Notes under the pieces: generated by a model
Database searches by the model: none
What the model saw: only the letters and a program-made list of their open reading frames with translations
What the model was told of the DNA's origin: nothing
Position numbers and translations under genes: made by a program
Part shown: positions 48,071 to 57,474 of the stretch, piece by piece
Position numbering within the stretch: the first letter of the stretch is position 1
Layout: the number at the start of each line of letters is the position of its first letter
NCBI GenBank assembly: GCA_963693315.1
Contig: OY856188.1
Location: 268,889,114-268,953,113, forward strand
DNA length: 64,000 nucleotides
Reading direction: 5' to 3'
From: Diogma glabrata
Taxonomy: Eukaryota > Arthropoda > Insecta > Diptera > Cylindrotomidae

Positions 48071-49059
48071 CAAATTATTGGTAAAAATACGAAATGATCT
48101 AAATGTGTCGATTCATAAGTTATATTTTATTTTATATTTTTTTTTTATTTTCGGTCCAAATTTAAAAAGAAAATTTTTAAGTAATTGTGTTATTACCAAT
48201 TTTTCGAAATGGATTGAACCAAAATACATGTCGCTTTATAATAATTGCTATAGTTTAAAGGTTTTGGGAGTTATCCTTGTAATCCCATTGTTGTACTTTT
48301 ATTATTATTTTATCAAAAACTACATTATGATGTGGGTTTGTAGGCAGTGGTTTGCATGAAAGCATTAATTTTTGGACACCTTTTAATTGTAAATATTGGC
48401 AGAGCTTCTCATATACATAAACTGGAAGATCTTGAAGTGATAGGGTCATTTTCATATATAATTATCTAATTAATGGTAACAATTAAAACCGCGCAATATA
48501 ACACACAATTCAATTTGCAGTGTAAATTTGAAATGAAATTATTAAGATTGGTATTACTTATCTAAAATCACTCTAACAAAATATTTGAGATGTTTCTTAC
48601 ATCTCCCTGTTGATGTATCAAGTAATCAAAACAATTCAATTTATAAAGTTGTGAAATGCTGATAATTATTCTTATTATATTTTAAGTAGTTTTGTAAAAA
48701 ACGAATTAGAATTAATATTTTTTCGACATTCATGCATTAGTCATAAGATTAAATGTTTTAAGCAAATTTTGTCAATTAAAATCTCAGATGATGCCAATGA
48801 GGCAAAATATAAGAAAAATAAAATAAAAATCTAAATATCAAAAAAATTTTTAAAAACAGAAGGTAATCAAAACAATATGAAAGAGTTATTATTGTATCAG
48901 GAACGAAGGAAAACCCAAACACAAGAAAGTAAATGATATACCACTTTATCGATGACTTAACTAAATTACCTACACCAATGGTAATTCGATGGCCATGCTT
49001 TTTTTGTTGGTTAAAGTACCGTTGTAAAACTATTGCAATAAAATTTGTATCAGCAAGTA
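48071..49059. other. No gene seen
   Basis: AT-rich spacer. Overlapping short frames on both strands (93, 66 and 102 codons) without motifs. Confidence 0.4.
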
Positions 49060-49210
49060 AAGACATATCCACACATCCACACATTCACGCACTTACACAG
49101 ATTCACACCTATATATGTAAAATAACAATGTGACTCACCCTATGGTTAGTCCAGACCCCACTCCTTGTTAGTCTGAGTCTGCGCTGATCAGTCTATCATT
49201 CTTCAGCATT
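49060..49210 (+). repeat. CACA/CATA-rich dispersed repeat, copy 3
   Basis: ATCCACACATCCACACATTCACGC followed by TGACTCACCCTATGGTTAGTCCAGACCCCACTCC; same order as 35180-35465. Confidence 0.55.
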
Positions 49211-49900
49211 AAAAAAGCATGATCCAAATTAAGGTTATACAAGAAATGACTCGCATACATCGGTTAAATCCAGCGGATGAATTTGAATTTTGACTGACGG
49301 CTCAAAGATATAATAGTTGGATCATGCCAGTACGGATGCATGTGTGATGAAATTTAAACAAATACTGGCAAGCAGATACCCATAGCAATGGCGATTGAAG
49401 TTAAAATAAGAACGATATAATGCTATTGGCTCATGCCGTTCCGCTGAAGATTGACAATCAATTTATAATTGTGCCTGCTCGAATGAATCAGATGTACAGC
49501 GTTTATAAAAGGTAAATCAGGATGAAAGTTGAATGAGCATGTATAAAAAAATAATAAAATGCAGTGGTTCAATGCAATAGCGGCTGGAGATTGTAGAAAT
49601 ATGTATAAGTACAACTGATTATAATGCTGTTGACCAGTGCGATGCCGGCTGGAGATTATAATTATATATCCAATTATAATTGCTTTGTTGACGTTGATAT
49701 AAATAAACAAAAAAATAATCGTCTGGAACAAGTAGTGATGGGCGAATGTCCATCGATATCTCCGCACAAGAACTCAATTGATGGTGATAACTTAACCTGC
49801 CGTTGGATGACGCGTAGTTATTTTGATTTACCCAACCAAAAAAAAAATTTTAAATTTTCCACTCATCATCAATAGCCTCCGTTAAATATTCAGGTTATAG
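49211..49900 (+). repeat. Degenerate ~70-90-bp repeats around GGCTGGAGATT
   Basis: TGC(C/A)(G/A)(T/G)(T/C)CCGCTGAAGATTG (49435), TAGCGGCTGGAGATTGTAGAAATATG (49578) and TGCCGGCTGGAGATTATAATTATAT (49640) recur in a common context. Similar GACTGGAGATTGCAG text stands in the LINE 5' leader at 14530. It may be a LINE 5' UTR repeat; tentative. Confidence 0.4.
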
Positions 49901-50065
49901 CTGAAGGTCATGTAACCTCAACTATCTCTCTCGTAACACAACGAGCCGACTCCTTTAGTGCACCTACGGTACAAATTTCCAGCATCCAATATGGCAATGA
50001 AGATAAATGATATAAACACCAGTACAGTAGACACAATGATTTTGGTTATATTGGATTTTATTTTC

Positions 50066-50600
50066 TTGTTTTTAGGGTTCCGTTTTTTAAACGGAACACT
50101 ATTGGTGAGAGTACAACGTGTTTTTCACATTATTTCGATTATCTCGTGAACCATTAATCCGATGAACTTAAAATTTGAGGTGCTTATAAAACTAACCTAT
50201 ACACACAAGATGGCGGATTAAAAAATAAATAAAGTTGTGTTCGTTTGTTTTAAGGAGGTACGATGTAAAGCCTTTGAAAACATACATTTTTTTAGCGATA
50301 CGAGTAGGGTATCACATGAAAGGGCTTCATTTCAGCGTTATTTAAAAATATATTTTGGAATTTTTCACCCCACCATTTTTTGTATAATTTTTAAAAATGG
50401 CGTTTTCGGGATGTTTTATTGCCCCGATTAACTCCGACTCTACTTCATCGAAAATCTTGAAATATATTTGGAATGATAGAAAAATGAGTAGGTTTTTAAT
50501 GAAAAATAAAGAGAAGTGGCAGACACTCATAACTATAGTTATTAAAGGGGTGGGAATGTTAAGGGGTAAAAAGATCATTTAAAACCAGGTCATGTGGGGT
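50066..50600 (+). repeat. Dispersed repeat linked to the 289-bp array
   Basis: Starts AGGGTTCCGTTTTTTAAACGGAACACT, containing a GTTCCGTTT/AAACGGAAC palindrome, and aligns with the reverse complement of 6131-6515 down to about 50400. The remainder (50400-50600) is a diverged version of the array unit (CGAAAATCTTGAAATATATTTGGAAT). Confidence 0.7.
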
Positions 50601-52145
50601 GTCATTTGAAAGAACACTTGATTTTAGAAATATTGCCATTTTTTTAGAATTTTGCAATGCATAGTTTTTGAATTATTATCAATAAAATGACACAAAAGTT
50701 GGTCCCCCTTGCATTTCGAGCCTAATTAACAGAAAAATTTGAAAAAAATCACAGAGACAGGAAGTTTGATAAACTCTGAACGAAAAATATAGCGAACTCT
50801 CAAATAATTATATTTTTGTGTTTTTAAGGGATTGGGGTGGGGAAGGGTGAAAAAAACTTTTTTGACCCAAGTGAGTGGGGTGTTATTTGAAAGAGCACCA
50901 AATTTCAGAAACTTAGCAATTTTTTTTAGAATTTTGTTGTACACAGTTTTTGAGTTATTCTAAAAAATAGGCAAATTCCAGACCATCCCCCCCCCCTACG
51001 TTTCGACACTGATAGACAGAAAAAATTGAAAAAATTCATAGAGACAGGATATTTGCTATATTTTGAACGAAAGTTATAGCGAACTCTCAAATAATTATAT
51101 TTCTGTGTGTTTAGGGGATGGGTGAAAGGGGGGTAAAAAAAAGCTTTTTTGACCAAAGCGAGTGGGGTATCATTTGAAAGAGCACCAAATTTCCAAAACA
51201 TTGCAATTTTATTTAGAATTTCGCGGTACACAGTTTCGAAGTTATTCTAAAAAATGTGCAAATTCCAGACCGTCCCCCCCCCCCTACGTTTCGACATTGA
51301 TTGACAGAAAAAATTGAAAAAATTCATAGAGACAGGAAATTTGGTATATTTTGAACGAAAATTATAGCGAACTCTCAAATAATTATATTTCTGTGTGTTT
51401 AGGGGATGGGTGTAAGGGGGGTAAAAAAAAACTTTTTTTGACCCAAGCGAGTGGGGTATCATTTGAAAGAGCACCAAATTTCCACAACATTGCAATTTTA
51501 TTTAGAATTTCGCGGTACACAGTTTCGGAGTTATTCTAAAAAATGTGCAAATTCCAGAACGTTCCCCCCCCCCCCCCTACGTTGCGACATTGATTGACAG
51601 AAAAAATTGAAAAAATTCATAGAGACAGGAAATTTGGAATATTTTGAACGAAAATTATAGCGAACTCTCAAATAATTATATTTCTGTGTGTTTAGGGGAT
51701 GGGTGTAAGGGGGGTAAAAAAAAACTTTTTTTGACCCAAGCGAGTGGGGTATCATTTGAAAGAGCACCAAATTTCCACAACATTGCAATTTTATTTAGAA
51801 TTTCGCGGTACACAGTTTCGGAGTTATTCTAAAAAATGTGCAAATTCCAGACCGTTCCCCCCCCCCCCTACGTTTCGACATTGATTGACAGAAAAAATTG
51901 AAAAAATTCATAGAGACAGGAAATTTGGTATATTTTGAACGAAAATTATAGCAAACTCTCAAATAATTATATTTCTGTGTGTTTAGGGGATGGGTGTAAG
52001 AGGGGTAAAAAAAAACTTTTTTTGACCAAAGCGAGTGGGATATCATTTGAAAGAGCACCAAATTTCCACAACATTGCAATTTTATTTAGAATTTCGCGGT
52101 ACACCGTTTCGGAGTTATTCTAAAAAATGTGCAAATTCCAGACCG
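50601..52145 (-). repeat. Satellite-like array, more than five 286-293-bp units
   Basis: TACGTTTCGACATTGATTG-type starts lie at about 50711, 50997, 51285, 51578 and 51869, spacings 286, 288, 293 and 291. The last three units are nearly identical apart from the length of a poly-C tract (9-16 C) just before TACG. Unit content is the reverse complement of that at 3540-4095 and 5585-6130. The 62- to 101-codon frames repeated on both strands (YNYLRVRYNFRSKY and so on) are repeat artefacts. The array stops at GACCGT, exactly before the poly-C of what would be the next unit, where the retrotransposon LTR begins. Confidence 0.9.
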
Positions 52146-52146
52146 T

Positions 52147-52433
52147 AATTATATCATTTCATTATACCATTATTTCATTATACCAAACATTACATTTAAA
52201 TTCTTCTTTCTTTTTTTCAATTCACTTTTGATCGAGCTCTGGAGGTAAGCAATTGTTCTTATTTAATATTTACCAATAAACAATTCCTTTGTTTCAATTT
52301 ATTGTTTAATAATTCTTTTATAATAAAAATATAATTATTCTTAATTTTTTTGAAATAAAGTCGTGTTTAAATAAAGTGTGTGCAGTTCTTAATATAAATA
52401 TAAATTGTATTTGCTTTCTTGCAATTTCTTACA
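52147..52433 (+). repeat. 5' LTR, truncated at its 5' end
   Basis: Matches 59472-59751 base for base except an extra 8 bases (TTACCAAT, near 52270) and a one-base difference in an A/T run. The first ~125 bases of the LTR, present at 59347-59471, are missing and are replaced by the satellite array. The piece keeps two AATAAA signals (52354, 52370) and ends TTACA. Loss of the LTR start probably removes most of U3 and therefore the promoter of this copy. Confidence 0.9.
52245..52250 (+). promoter_or_regulatory. Candidate 5' splice site inside the LTR
   Basis: GGAG|GTAAGC matches the donor consensus and is retained in both LTRs (the other at 59571). Spliced leaders are known in some gypsy elements; whether this site is used is unknown. 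No acceptor was pinned down. Confidence 0.3.
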
Positions 52434-52436
52434 TTT

Positions 52437-52450
52437 TGGTGACAGCGTGT
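52437..52450 (+). promoter_or_regulatory. Primer-binding site
   Basis: TGGTGACAGCGTG starts with TGG (pairing with a tRNA CCA end) three bases after the LTR terminus, the expected place. I cannot say which tRNA is complementary. Confidence 0.7.
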
Positions 52451-53528
52451 TTAGGTCGTGAAAAAAATATAATATTTTTTTTCGAATTACGATCTAGTAA
52501 GATTTGTGAGTGCATATGGTGAAAAATATCCAATTCCTAACACGTTTTTTTTGTTTGTCGAAAAAAAATCACAGTGCATTTCATATAAGAATTCAAATAC
52601 AATTGCTTATTCAATTATTACCGTCATAAAAGTATTAAATTCATATTAAAAAGTACAAAATTCATATTATTCTCGGTTGCAAATTTATACGAAATTGTTG
52701 TTACAAAATATCTTTTTTTCTATTTTTGCAAAACTCACACACAAAGAAATTTTTTTTCTATCGATTTATAATTTCATTATTTTAATCCTATACCTTTTTC
52801 TCTCCTCAAACAATTGCTTTACCATCTGGAAATCGATGAGCTGTGACGCTAAAAATATCAGCTCTACAAATTAAGATTCGTAATACTTTCTGTATATATT
52901 CAATTCAATAAATCAACAAATTTTGAAAACATCTGTAAAAAAAACTATACTCTCTGGAAAACTCATCACACATTTTATATCATCATTTTCTCCATATAAT
53001 TACAAATAATTTCATCATTCACTGGATATAATAAGCTCAAATCCAACACGAGAGCTTATCTGCTTGCCAAAATACAATTATTATTGTATAATCATTGGAT
53101 CATTATTTCACCGAAGCTTTCAATTCAACACCTTATTCAAAGTCAATTGGACACATTTTTTCAACATTCATTCATCAACTTCTTCAAATTAACAAACATA
53201 CATGCATTTTGCGGATACTAGCAATCAAAATTCTTCAGAATCTTTTTCGTCGCATCATCTGGATCATCGATAATCAATAAACATCATTTTTTATACATTT
53301 TTGGATGACCTTTTTTTTTTTATTATTCAATAATAATACCGCATTTTGGGTAAGAGTTTTATTGTATACATACATAATATATTCCAATTAATTTCTTTTT
53401 TATAATAAGAAAAAATTATAATTATATATATATATATATATATGAAATTATTTGATTTTTTTTTTCAATTGATTTTTGTGCAAAGTAATAAAAGTGATAG
53501 ATGTTTTGATATGTGAATATTTTGGGAA
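52451..53528 (+). other. Retrotransposon untranslated leader
   Basis: AT-rich, with short frames only and a TATATATATATATATATATATG tract at about 53422. Expected to hold packaging signals; none can be identified by eye. Confidence 0.7.
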
Positions 53529-54869
53529 TTGCAAATATTTAGTGTTTTGTTATACATATATGTTTGTACATATATGTCAAGTGATGATTTAAGACGTGTT
53601 GTGTACAAGAATTTTTTGCAGCTGAGATCGCGTCTTGTTAGAAGAAATAGTGATAGTTCTCTTTCAATTTGTCGTACTTCAGATAGTATAAATCTTATTC
53701 ATTGTGACGATAATAGCGAGGTTGTTTGTGACCGAAGCAAAAGTGTCGATAATGTAAACTTTAGTTCGAATATAATTTCTATTAGTAGTGATTCGTCAAT
53801 TTTTCTGTCTGATAGCGAAACTTCGAATAATTTAGATAGTGTAGATTTTGAGTCTGAAGAAAGTGAAAAGTGTGATTTGGTTAATATGGCTGAAGATAAA
53901 TCGATACTTAATCATGACAGAGCTTTAAAAATTATTCATCCACCTTTTGATGGAAATGTTTCTGATCTTGATCGGTTTTTAGCATGTTGTGAATTAGTTT
54001 ACAAACCTTTGAAGACAGCAGAACACGTAGATTTTCTTGATTTTGTTAAAACTCGTTTGATTGGTGTAGCATATGAAGTTACGAGATATGAAACATTTAA
54101 AGATTGGAAAAGTTTAAAAACCACACTTAGGAAGCAATTTTCTGATGAAAAGTCACCCGAATATATACACACTGAATTGATTAGAGTTAGACAAGGGCGA
54201 AATGAAGACGTTAAGACGTATGCGAATCGAGTTGAAAAATTACTTTACGAATATAATGCCGCATGTTTATCAATTGAAGGTATAGAATCTATTAAGGATG
54301 TGACATTACTAAATTCTAAGATGGCACTTAATGCTTTTCAGGAAGGGTTGAATCCGTCTATAAAATTAATAGTAAAGGCGTGTAGATTTAAAACTCTAAA
54401 AGAAGCCGTTAAAAAAGCGGGTGAAGAAGAAATTATGTTCAAATATTCTACTTCAAATGTACAAAATTCTAGTGACCGTCATTCTTCCAATGATTCTAAA
54501 GTAAAATGCCAATTATGTCAAAAATTTGGTCATTCTGCGCGTGATTGTTATTCTCTAACGAGTTTTTCTAAAACGCAATCTAAACCGGATCAATCAAGCT
54601 CCAATCTAGCTTTTAGAAATAAAAATGACTCCAAATTCCAACCGAATGCCAATTCTACTATTATTACCAGAAATCAAAACTTTTCAAGAAGGGGACTTAT
54701 CTGCGCATATTGTCATAATATAGGGCACGATATAAAAGAATGTCGAAAGCGTATGTATGCTGAGAATTATCGTCAGCAACAGTTATCTCACGTTCAACAA
54801 AATTCGGAAAACCAGCCGGGACTCCAAGTGTCAAACACTCCGCGAAGAGTCCGGGACTTGAAGAATTAG
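53529..54869 (+). CDS. gag: Gag (capsid-nucleocapsid) of the gypsy element
   Basis: A 446-codon uninterrupted ORF. An acidic, Ser-rich N-terminal third (SISSDSSIFLSDSETSN) leads into a retrotransposon-gag capsid-like region at about residues 135-310 (HPPFDGNVSDLDRFLACCEL, LRKQFSDEKSPEYIHTEL, YANRVEKLLYEY). Two CCHC zinc knuckles follow: CQLCQKFGHSARDC (residues 327-340) and CAYCHNIGHDIKEC (392-405), both complete CX2CX4HX4C. Gag assembles particles and binds the element RNA through the knuckles. Start choice: the first ATG is given, but the codon-16 ATG (53574, MSSDDLRR) begins a more gag-like sequence and may be the real start. The end overlaps the pol frame by ~106 bases. Confidence 0.92.
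   Translation: MQIFSVLLYIYVCTYMSSDDLRRVVYKNFLQLRSRLVRRNSDSSLSICRTSDSINLIHCDDNSEVVCDRSKSVDNVNFSSNIISISSDSSIFLSDSETSNNLDSVDFESEESEKCDLVNMAEDKSILNHDRALKIIHPPFDGNVSDLDRFLACCELVYKPLKTAEHVDFLDFVKTRLIGVAYEVTRYETFKDWKSLKTTLRKQFSDEKSPEYIHTELIRVRQGRNEDVKTYANRVEKLLYEYNAACLSIEGIESIKDVTLLNSKMALNAFQEGLNPSIKLIVKACRFKTLKEAVKKAGEEEIMFKYSTSNVQNSSDRHSSNDSKVKCQLCQKFGHSARDCYSLTSFSKTQSKPDQSSSNLAFRNKNDSKFQPNANSTIITRNQNFSRRGLICAYCHNIGHDIKECRKRMYAENYRQQQLSHVQQNSENQPGLQVSNTPRRVRDLKN
54806..54855 (+). promoter_or_regulatory. Candidate -1 programmed frameshift signal
   Basis: Within the gag/pol overlap, gag codons TCG GAA AAC create the heptamer G GAA AAC (54806-54812). Six bases later GGACTC (54819-54824) pairs with GAGTCC (54847-54852), extended past a G-G mismatch by CC/GG (54816-54817 with 54854-54855). 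Inside it AGTGT (54827-54831) pairs with ACACT (54835-54839). The heptamer departs from the ideal X XXY YYZ (GGA instead of XXX). Shift from gag (frame 3) to pol (frame 2) is -1, as required. Function is inferred. Confidence 0.6.
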
Positions 54870-57433
54870 AGTGTTCGTCAAAAAATATCAACTTCGTTTC
54901 TTTTTCCTCATTTCAAAAACAAAATCATGATATTCCGCCTGTATGTTCAAACCTGAATATGCAGCATTCTTCTGATCGATCTGCCGATATAAAGGTTATT
55001 TATTCTAATTTATACAATCATCCTTTATCGACTGACGAATTTCAGGATTTTGCTGTTTCAGTGAACTCAAACGATCAGAATTCTGATTTATGTTCTTTTC
55101 CAATTTCTCAATTATACGGTGAAGCTTGTTCAACTAATTTTGTTAATTCGCCTACTTTTCAAAAGGACTCTGAACTTCAATGTAATACTAATTCTAATCT
55201 AAACGATATTTCAAATTCCTCTAATCAACAAAAATACTCAACTATTTCCAAAATAACACCCTCTGAATCATTTACCGACAAACGATATTTAAACTTATAT
55301 TTACCACATGACCCTTCAACAAATCTTTGGTTTTTACTTGACACCGGAGCTGACATCAGCGTAATTAAAATTGGTCACGTAGATGAAGATGCTGAGTGTT
55401 ATCCTGAATTAGCTTGTACTATAAAGGGTATTACAAAAGATTCAATTCAAACGAAAGCTCTGTGTGAATTAATAATATTTTTACCCGACGAAAGGTGCCT
55501 TTTACAGTCATTTCATTTAGTGTCCGATGATTTTCCCATATCCTGTGCCGGTATATTGGGTAGAGATTTTCTGAGTTCACATAATTGTAAAATTGACTTT
55601 TCTTCATACGAAATTAACGTTCTTTTAAACAACGAGTATAAAACATATACACTATCGGAACCTTTTACAAAAACTATTCGTATTCCACCAAGATCTGAAA
55701 CAAGTATTTCTATAAAATTTCCTCTAATTGAGAACGCTGAAAGGATTTGCCACTCGAAAGAAATTAAGCCAGGTGTTTTTATTGGTAATAGTCTCATTAC
55801 AATTGAAAAGAACATTGGCATGGTAAGCGTTGTCAATTCAAATGAATATGATGTGATACTTGATGGTAATTTCCAAGTTACAACTGAAATGCTACATGAT
55901 TACGAAATATTTTGTTTATCGTCATACAATTCTAATATTGATGATCGTCTGACTAAGTTAGAATCCAAAATAACCACACAACATTTAAACCATGAAGAAC
56001 GTAATTCTATAATCGAAGTTTGTCGTAAATTTAATGATCTGTTTTACTTAGATGGTGATACTTTAACTGTAACTGAAGCAACATCTCACAGTATCAATCT
56101 ACTACCAAATTCTTCACCAATAGCGTGCAAACCATACAGATTACCTCAAACTGTTAGGCAAGAAGTGGATAAACAAATATCTCAAATGAAAGAAGAAGGC
56201 ATTATAGAAGATTCAACGTCTCCTTGGAATTTTCCTCTGTTATGCGTTCCTAAAAAATCCACCAACCCTGAAAAGAAATGGAGAATCGTCATAGACTATC
56301 GTAAACTGAACGATATTACGGTCCCTGACGTATTCCCTTTGCCAAATATCAGTGACATTCTGGATCAATTGGGCCGATCCAATTATTTTAGCACAATTGA
56401 TTTTGCAAATGGATACCACCAGGTTCCGCTGGAGTTATGCGATCGTTCTAAAACTGCATTCAGTACACACACTGGGCATTATCAGTTTACTCGGATGAGT
56501 ATGGGACTGAGAAACGCCCCCAGTACATTTCAGCGGTTAATGACCAATGTGCTAACTGGTTTGACCGGACTGAAATGCTTTGTCTATCTCGACGATGTAG
56601 TGGTTTATGGAAAAAACCTCGCTGATCATAATTCAAAACTAATCGATATATTTAATTGTCTCCGTCGATATAATCTAAAAATAAACCCCGACAAGTGTCA
56701 ATTTCTTATGAAAGAGGTATACTATTTAGGTCATATCATAACACCCACAGGCATTAAACCCGATCCGTCGAAAATTCAAGCTATCCAACTTTATCCTAAA
56801 CCGACAAATCCTCGTGAAACGAAAGCTTTCCTAGGTTTAGTTGGGTATTATAGAAAATTTTGTCCGCGTTTTTCAAAGGTCGCAAAACCTCTAACCGAAT
56901 TAATCAAAGATGAGTTGAATTTCAAATGGGATCCATTCTGTGAAGAAGCGTTTGTAAAACTAAAGGAATTCCTTATAAATCCACCAATTTTACAATTTCC
57001 CGATTTCACAAAAGAATTTATACTAACCTGCGACGCTAGTGATCTTGCAATAGGTTCCGTCTTGTCACAAATAACAAATGAATCAGACCTTCCAGTGGCT
57101 TATGCGAGCCGGGTACTGAATAAAGCCGAAAAAAATTATTCGACAATCGAAAAAGAGTTGCTTTCGATTGTTTGGTCCACACATCACTTTCGACCTTATC
57201 TATACGGGAGAAAATTTAGGATCTTTTCCGACCACAAGCCACTGATATGGCTTTACAACCTAAAAAATCCTTCTTCCAGGTTAATGCGTTGGAAAATAAA
57301 GATGGAAGAATACGACTATAAGATTTATTATAAGTCTGGACAGTCAAACACAAACGCCGACGCATTAAGTAGAATTATAATCGACCCTGAAATGAATGTC
57401 GTCACGCGTTCAAAGGCTACCGTAGAATTATAA
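54812..57433 (+). CDS. pol: Pol, first part: protease, reverse transcriptase, RNase H
   Basis: The frame is open from 54764, with the first ATG at 54959; expression is expected by -1 frameshift from gag. Numbering from that ATG: aspartic protease with DTGA at residues 128-131 (WFLLDTGADISVIK) and the ILGRDFL flap-distal motif; reverse transcriptase with KKWRIVIDYRKLND (~440), STIDFANGYHQV (~480) and the catalytic YLDD at 543-546; RNase H with D692 (TCDASD), the Glu of YSTIEKELL, D758 (FSDHKPL) and D801 (NADALSR). All catalytic residues are intact. The frame ends at 57433 in a premature TAA created by the 53-bp duplication; in related elements it continues into integrase. Nothing else is broken. 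Confidence 0.93.
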   Translation, partial: PAGTPSVKHSAKSPGLEELECSSKNINFVSFSSFQKQNHDIPPVCSNLNMQHSSDRSADIKVIYSNLYNHPLSTDEFQDFAVSVNSNDQNSDLCSFPISQLYGEACSTNFVNSPTFQKDSELQCNTNSNLNDISNSSNQQKYSTISKITPSESFTDKRYLNLYLPHDPSTNLWFLLDTGADISVIKIGHVDEDAECYPELACTIKGITKDSIQTKALCELIIFLPDERCLLQSFHLVSDDFPISCAGILGRDFLSSHNCKIDFSSYEINVLLNNEYKTYTLSEPFTKTIRIPPRSETSISIKFPLIENAERICHSKEIKPGVFIGNSLITIEKNIGMVSVVNSNEYDVILDGNFQVTTEMLHDYEIFCLSSYNSNIDDRLTKLESKITTQHLNHEERNSIIEVCRKFNDLFYLDGDTLTVTEATSHSINLLPNSSPIACKPYRLPQTVRQEVDKQISQMKEEGIIEDSTSPWNFPLLCVPKKSTNPEKKWRIVIDYRKLNDITVPDVFPLPNISDILDQLGRSNYFSTIDFANGYHQVPLELCDRSKTAFSTHTGHYQFTRMSMGLRNAPSTFQRLMTNVLTGLTGLKCFVYLDDVVVYGKNLADHNSKLIDIFNCLRRYNLKINPDKCQFLMKEVYYLGHIITPTGIKPDPSKIQAIQLYPKPTNPRETKAFLGLVGYYRKFCPRFSKVAKPLTELIKDELNFKWDPFCEEAFVKLKEFLINPPILQFPDFTKEFILTCDASDLAIGSVLSQITNESDLPVAYASRVLNKAEKNYSTIEKELLSIVWSTHHFRPYLYGRKFRIFSDHKPLIWLYNLKNPSSRLMRWKIKMEEYDYKIYYKSGQSNTNADALSRIIIDPEMNVVTRSKATVEL

Positions 57434-57474
57434 TCGACCCTGAAATGAATGTCGTCACGCGTTCAAAGGCTACC
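57369..57474 (+). repeat. 53-bp tandem duplication that breaks pol
   Basis: 57369-57421 and 57422-57474 are identical 53-base copies (start GTAGAATTATAATCG, end CAAAGGCTACC). As 53 is not a multiple of three, the second copy shifts the frame by +2 and brings in the TAA at 57431-57433. The preceding frame (54812-) and following frame (57445-) differ by exactly this amount. Confidence 0.97.

Noticed and set aside
50726..52123. Repeated 62- to 102-codon frames on both strands (for example YNYLRVRYNFRSKY on minus, NYSELSNNYISVCLGDG on plus)
   Set aside because: They recur with the 286-293-bp satellite period and change with poly-C length; they are repeat artefacts, not a tandem gene family.
55513..55836. 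107-codon minus-strand frame inside pol
   Set aside because: Antisense shadow of the intact pol ORF.
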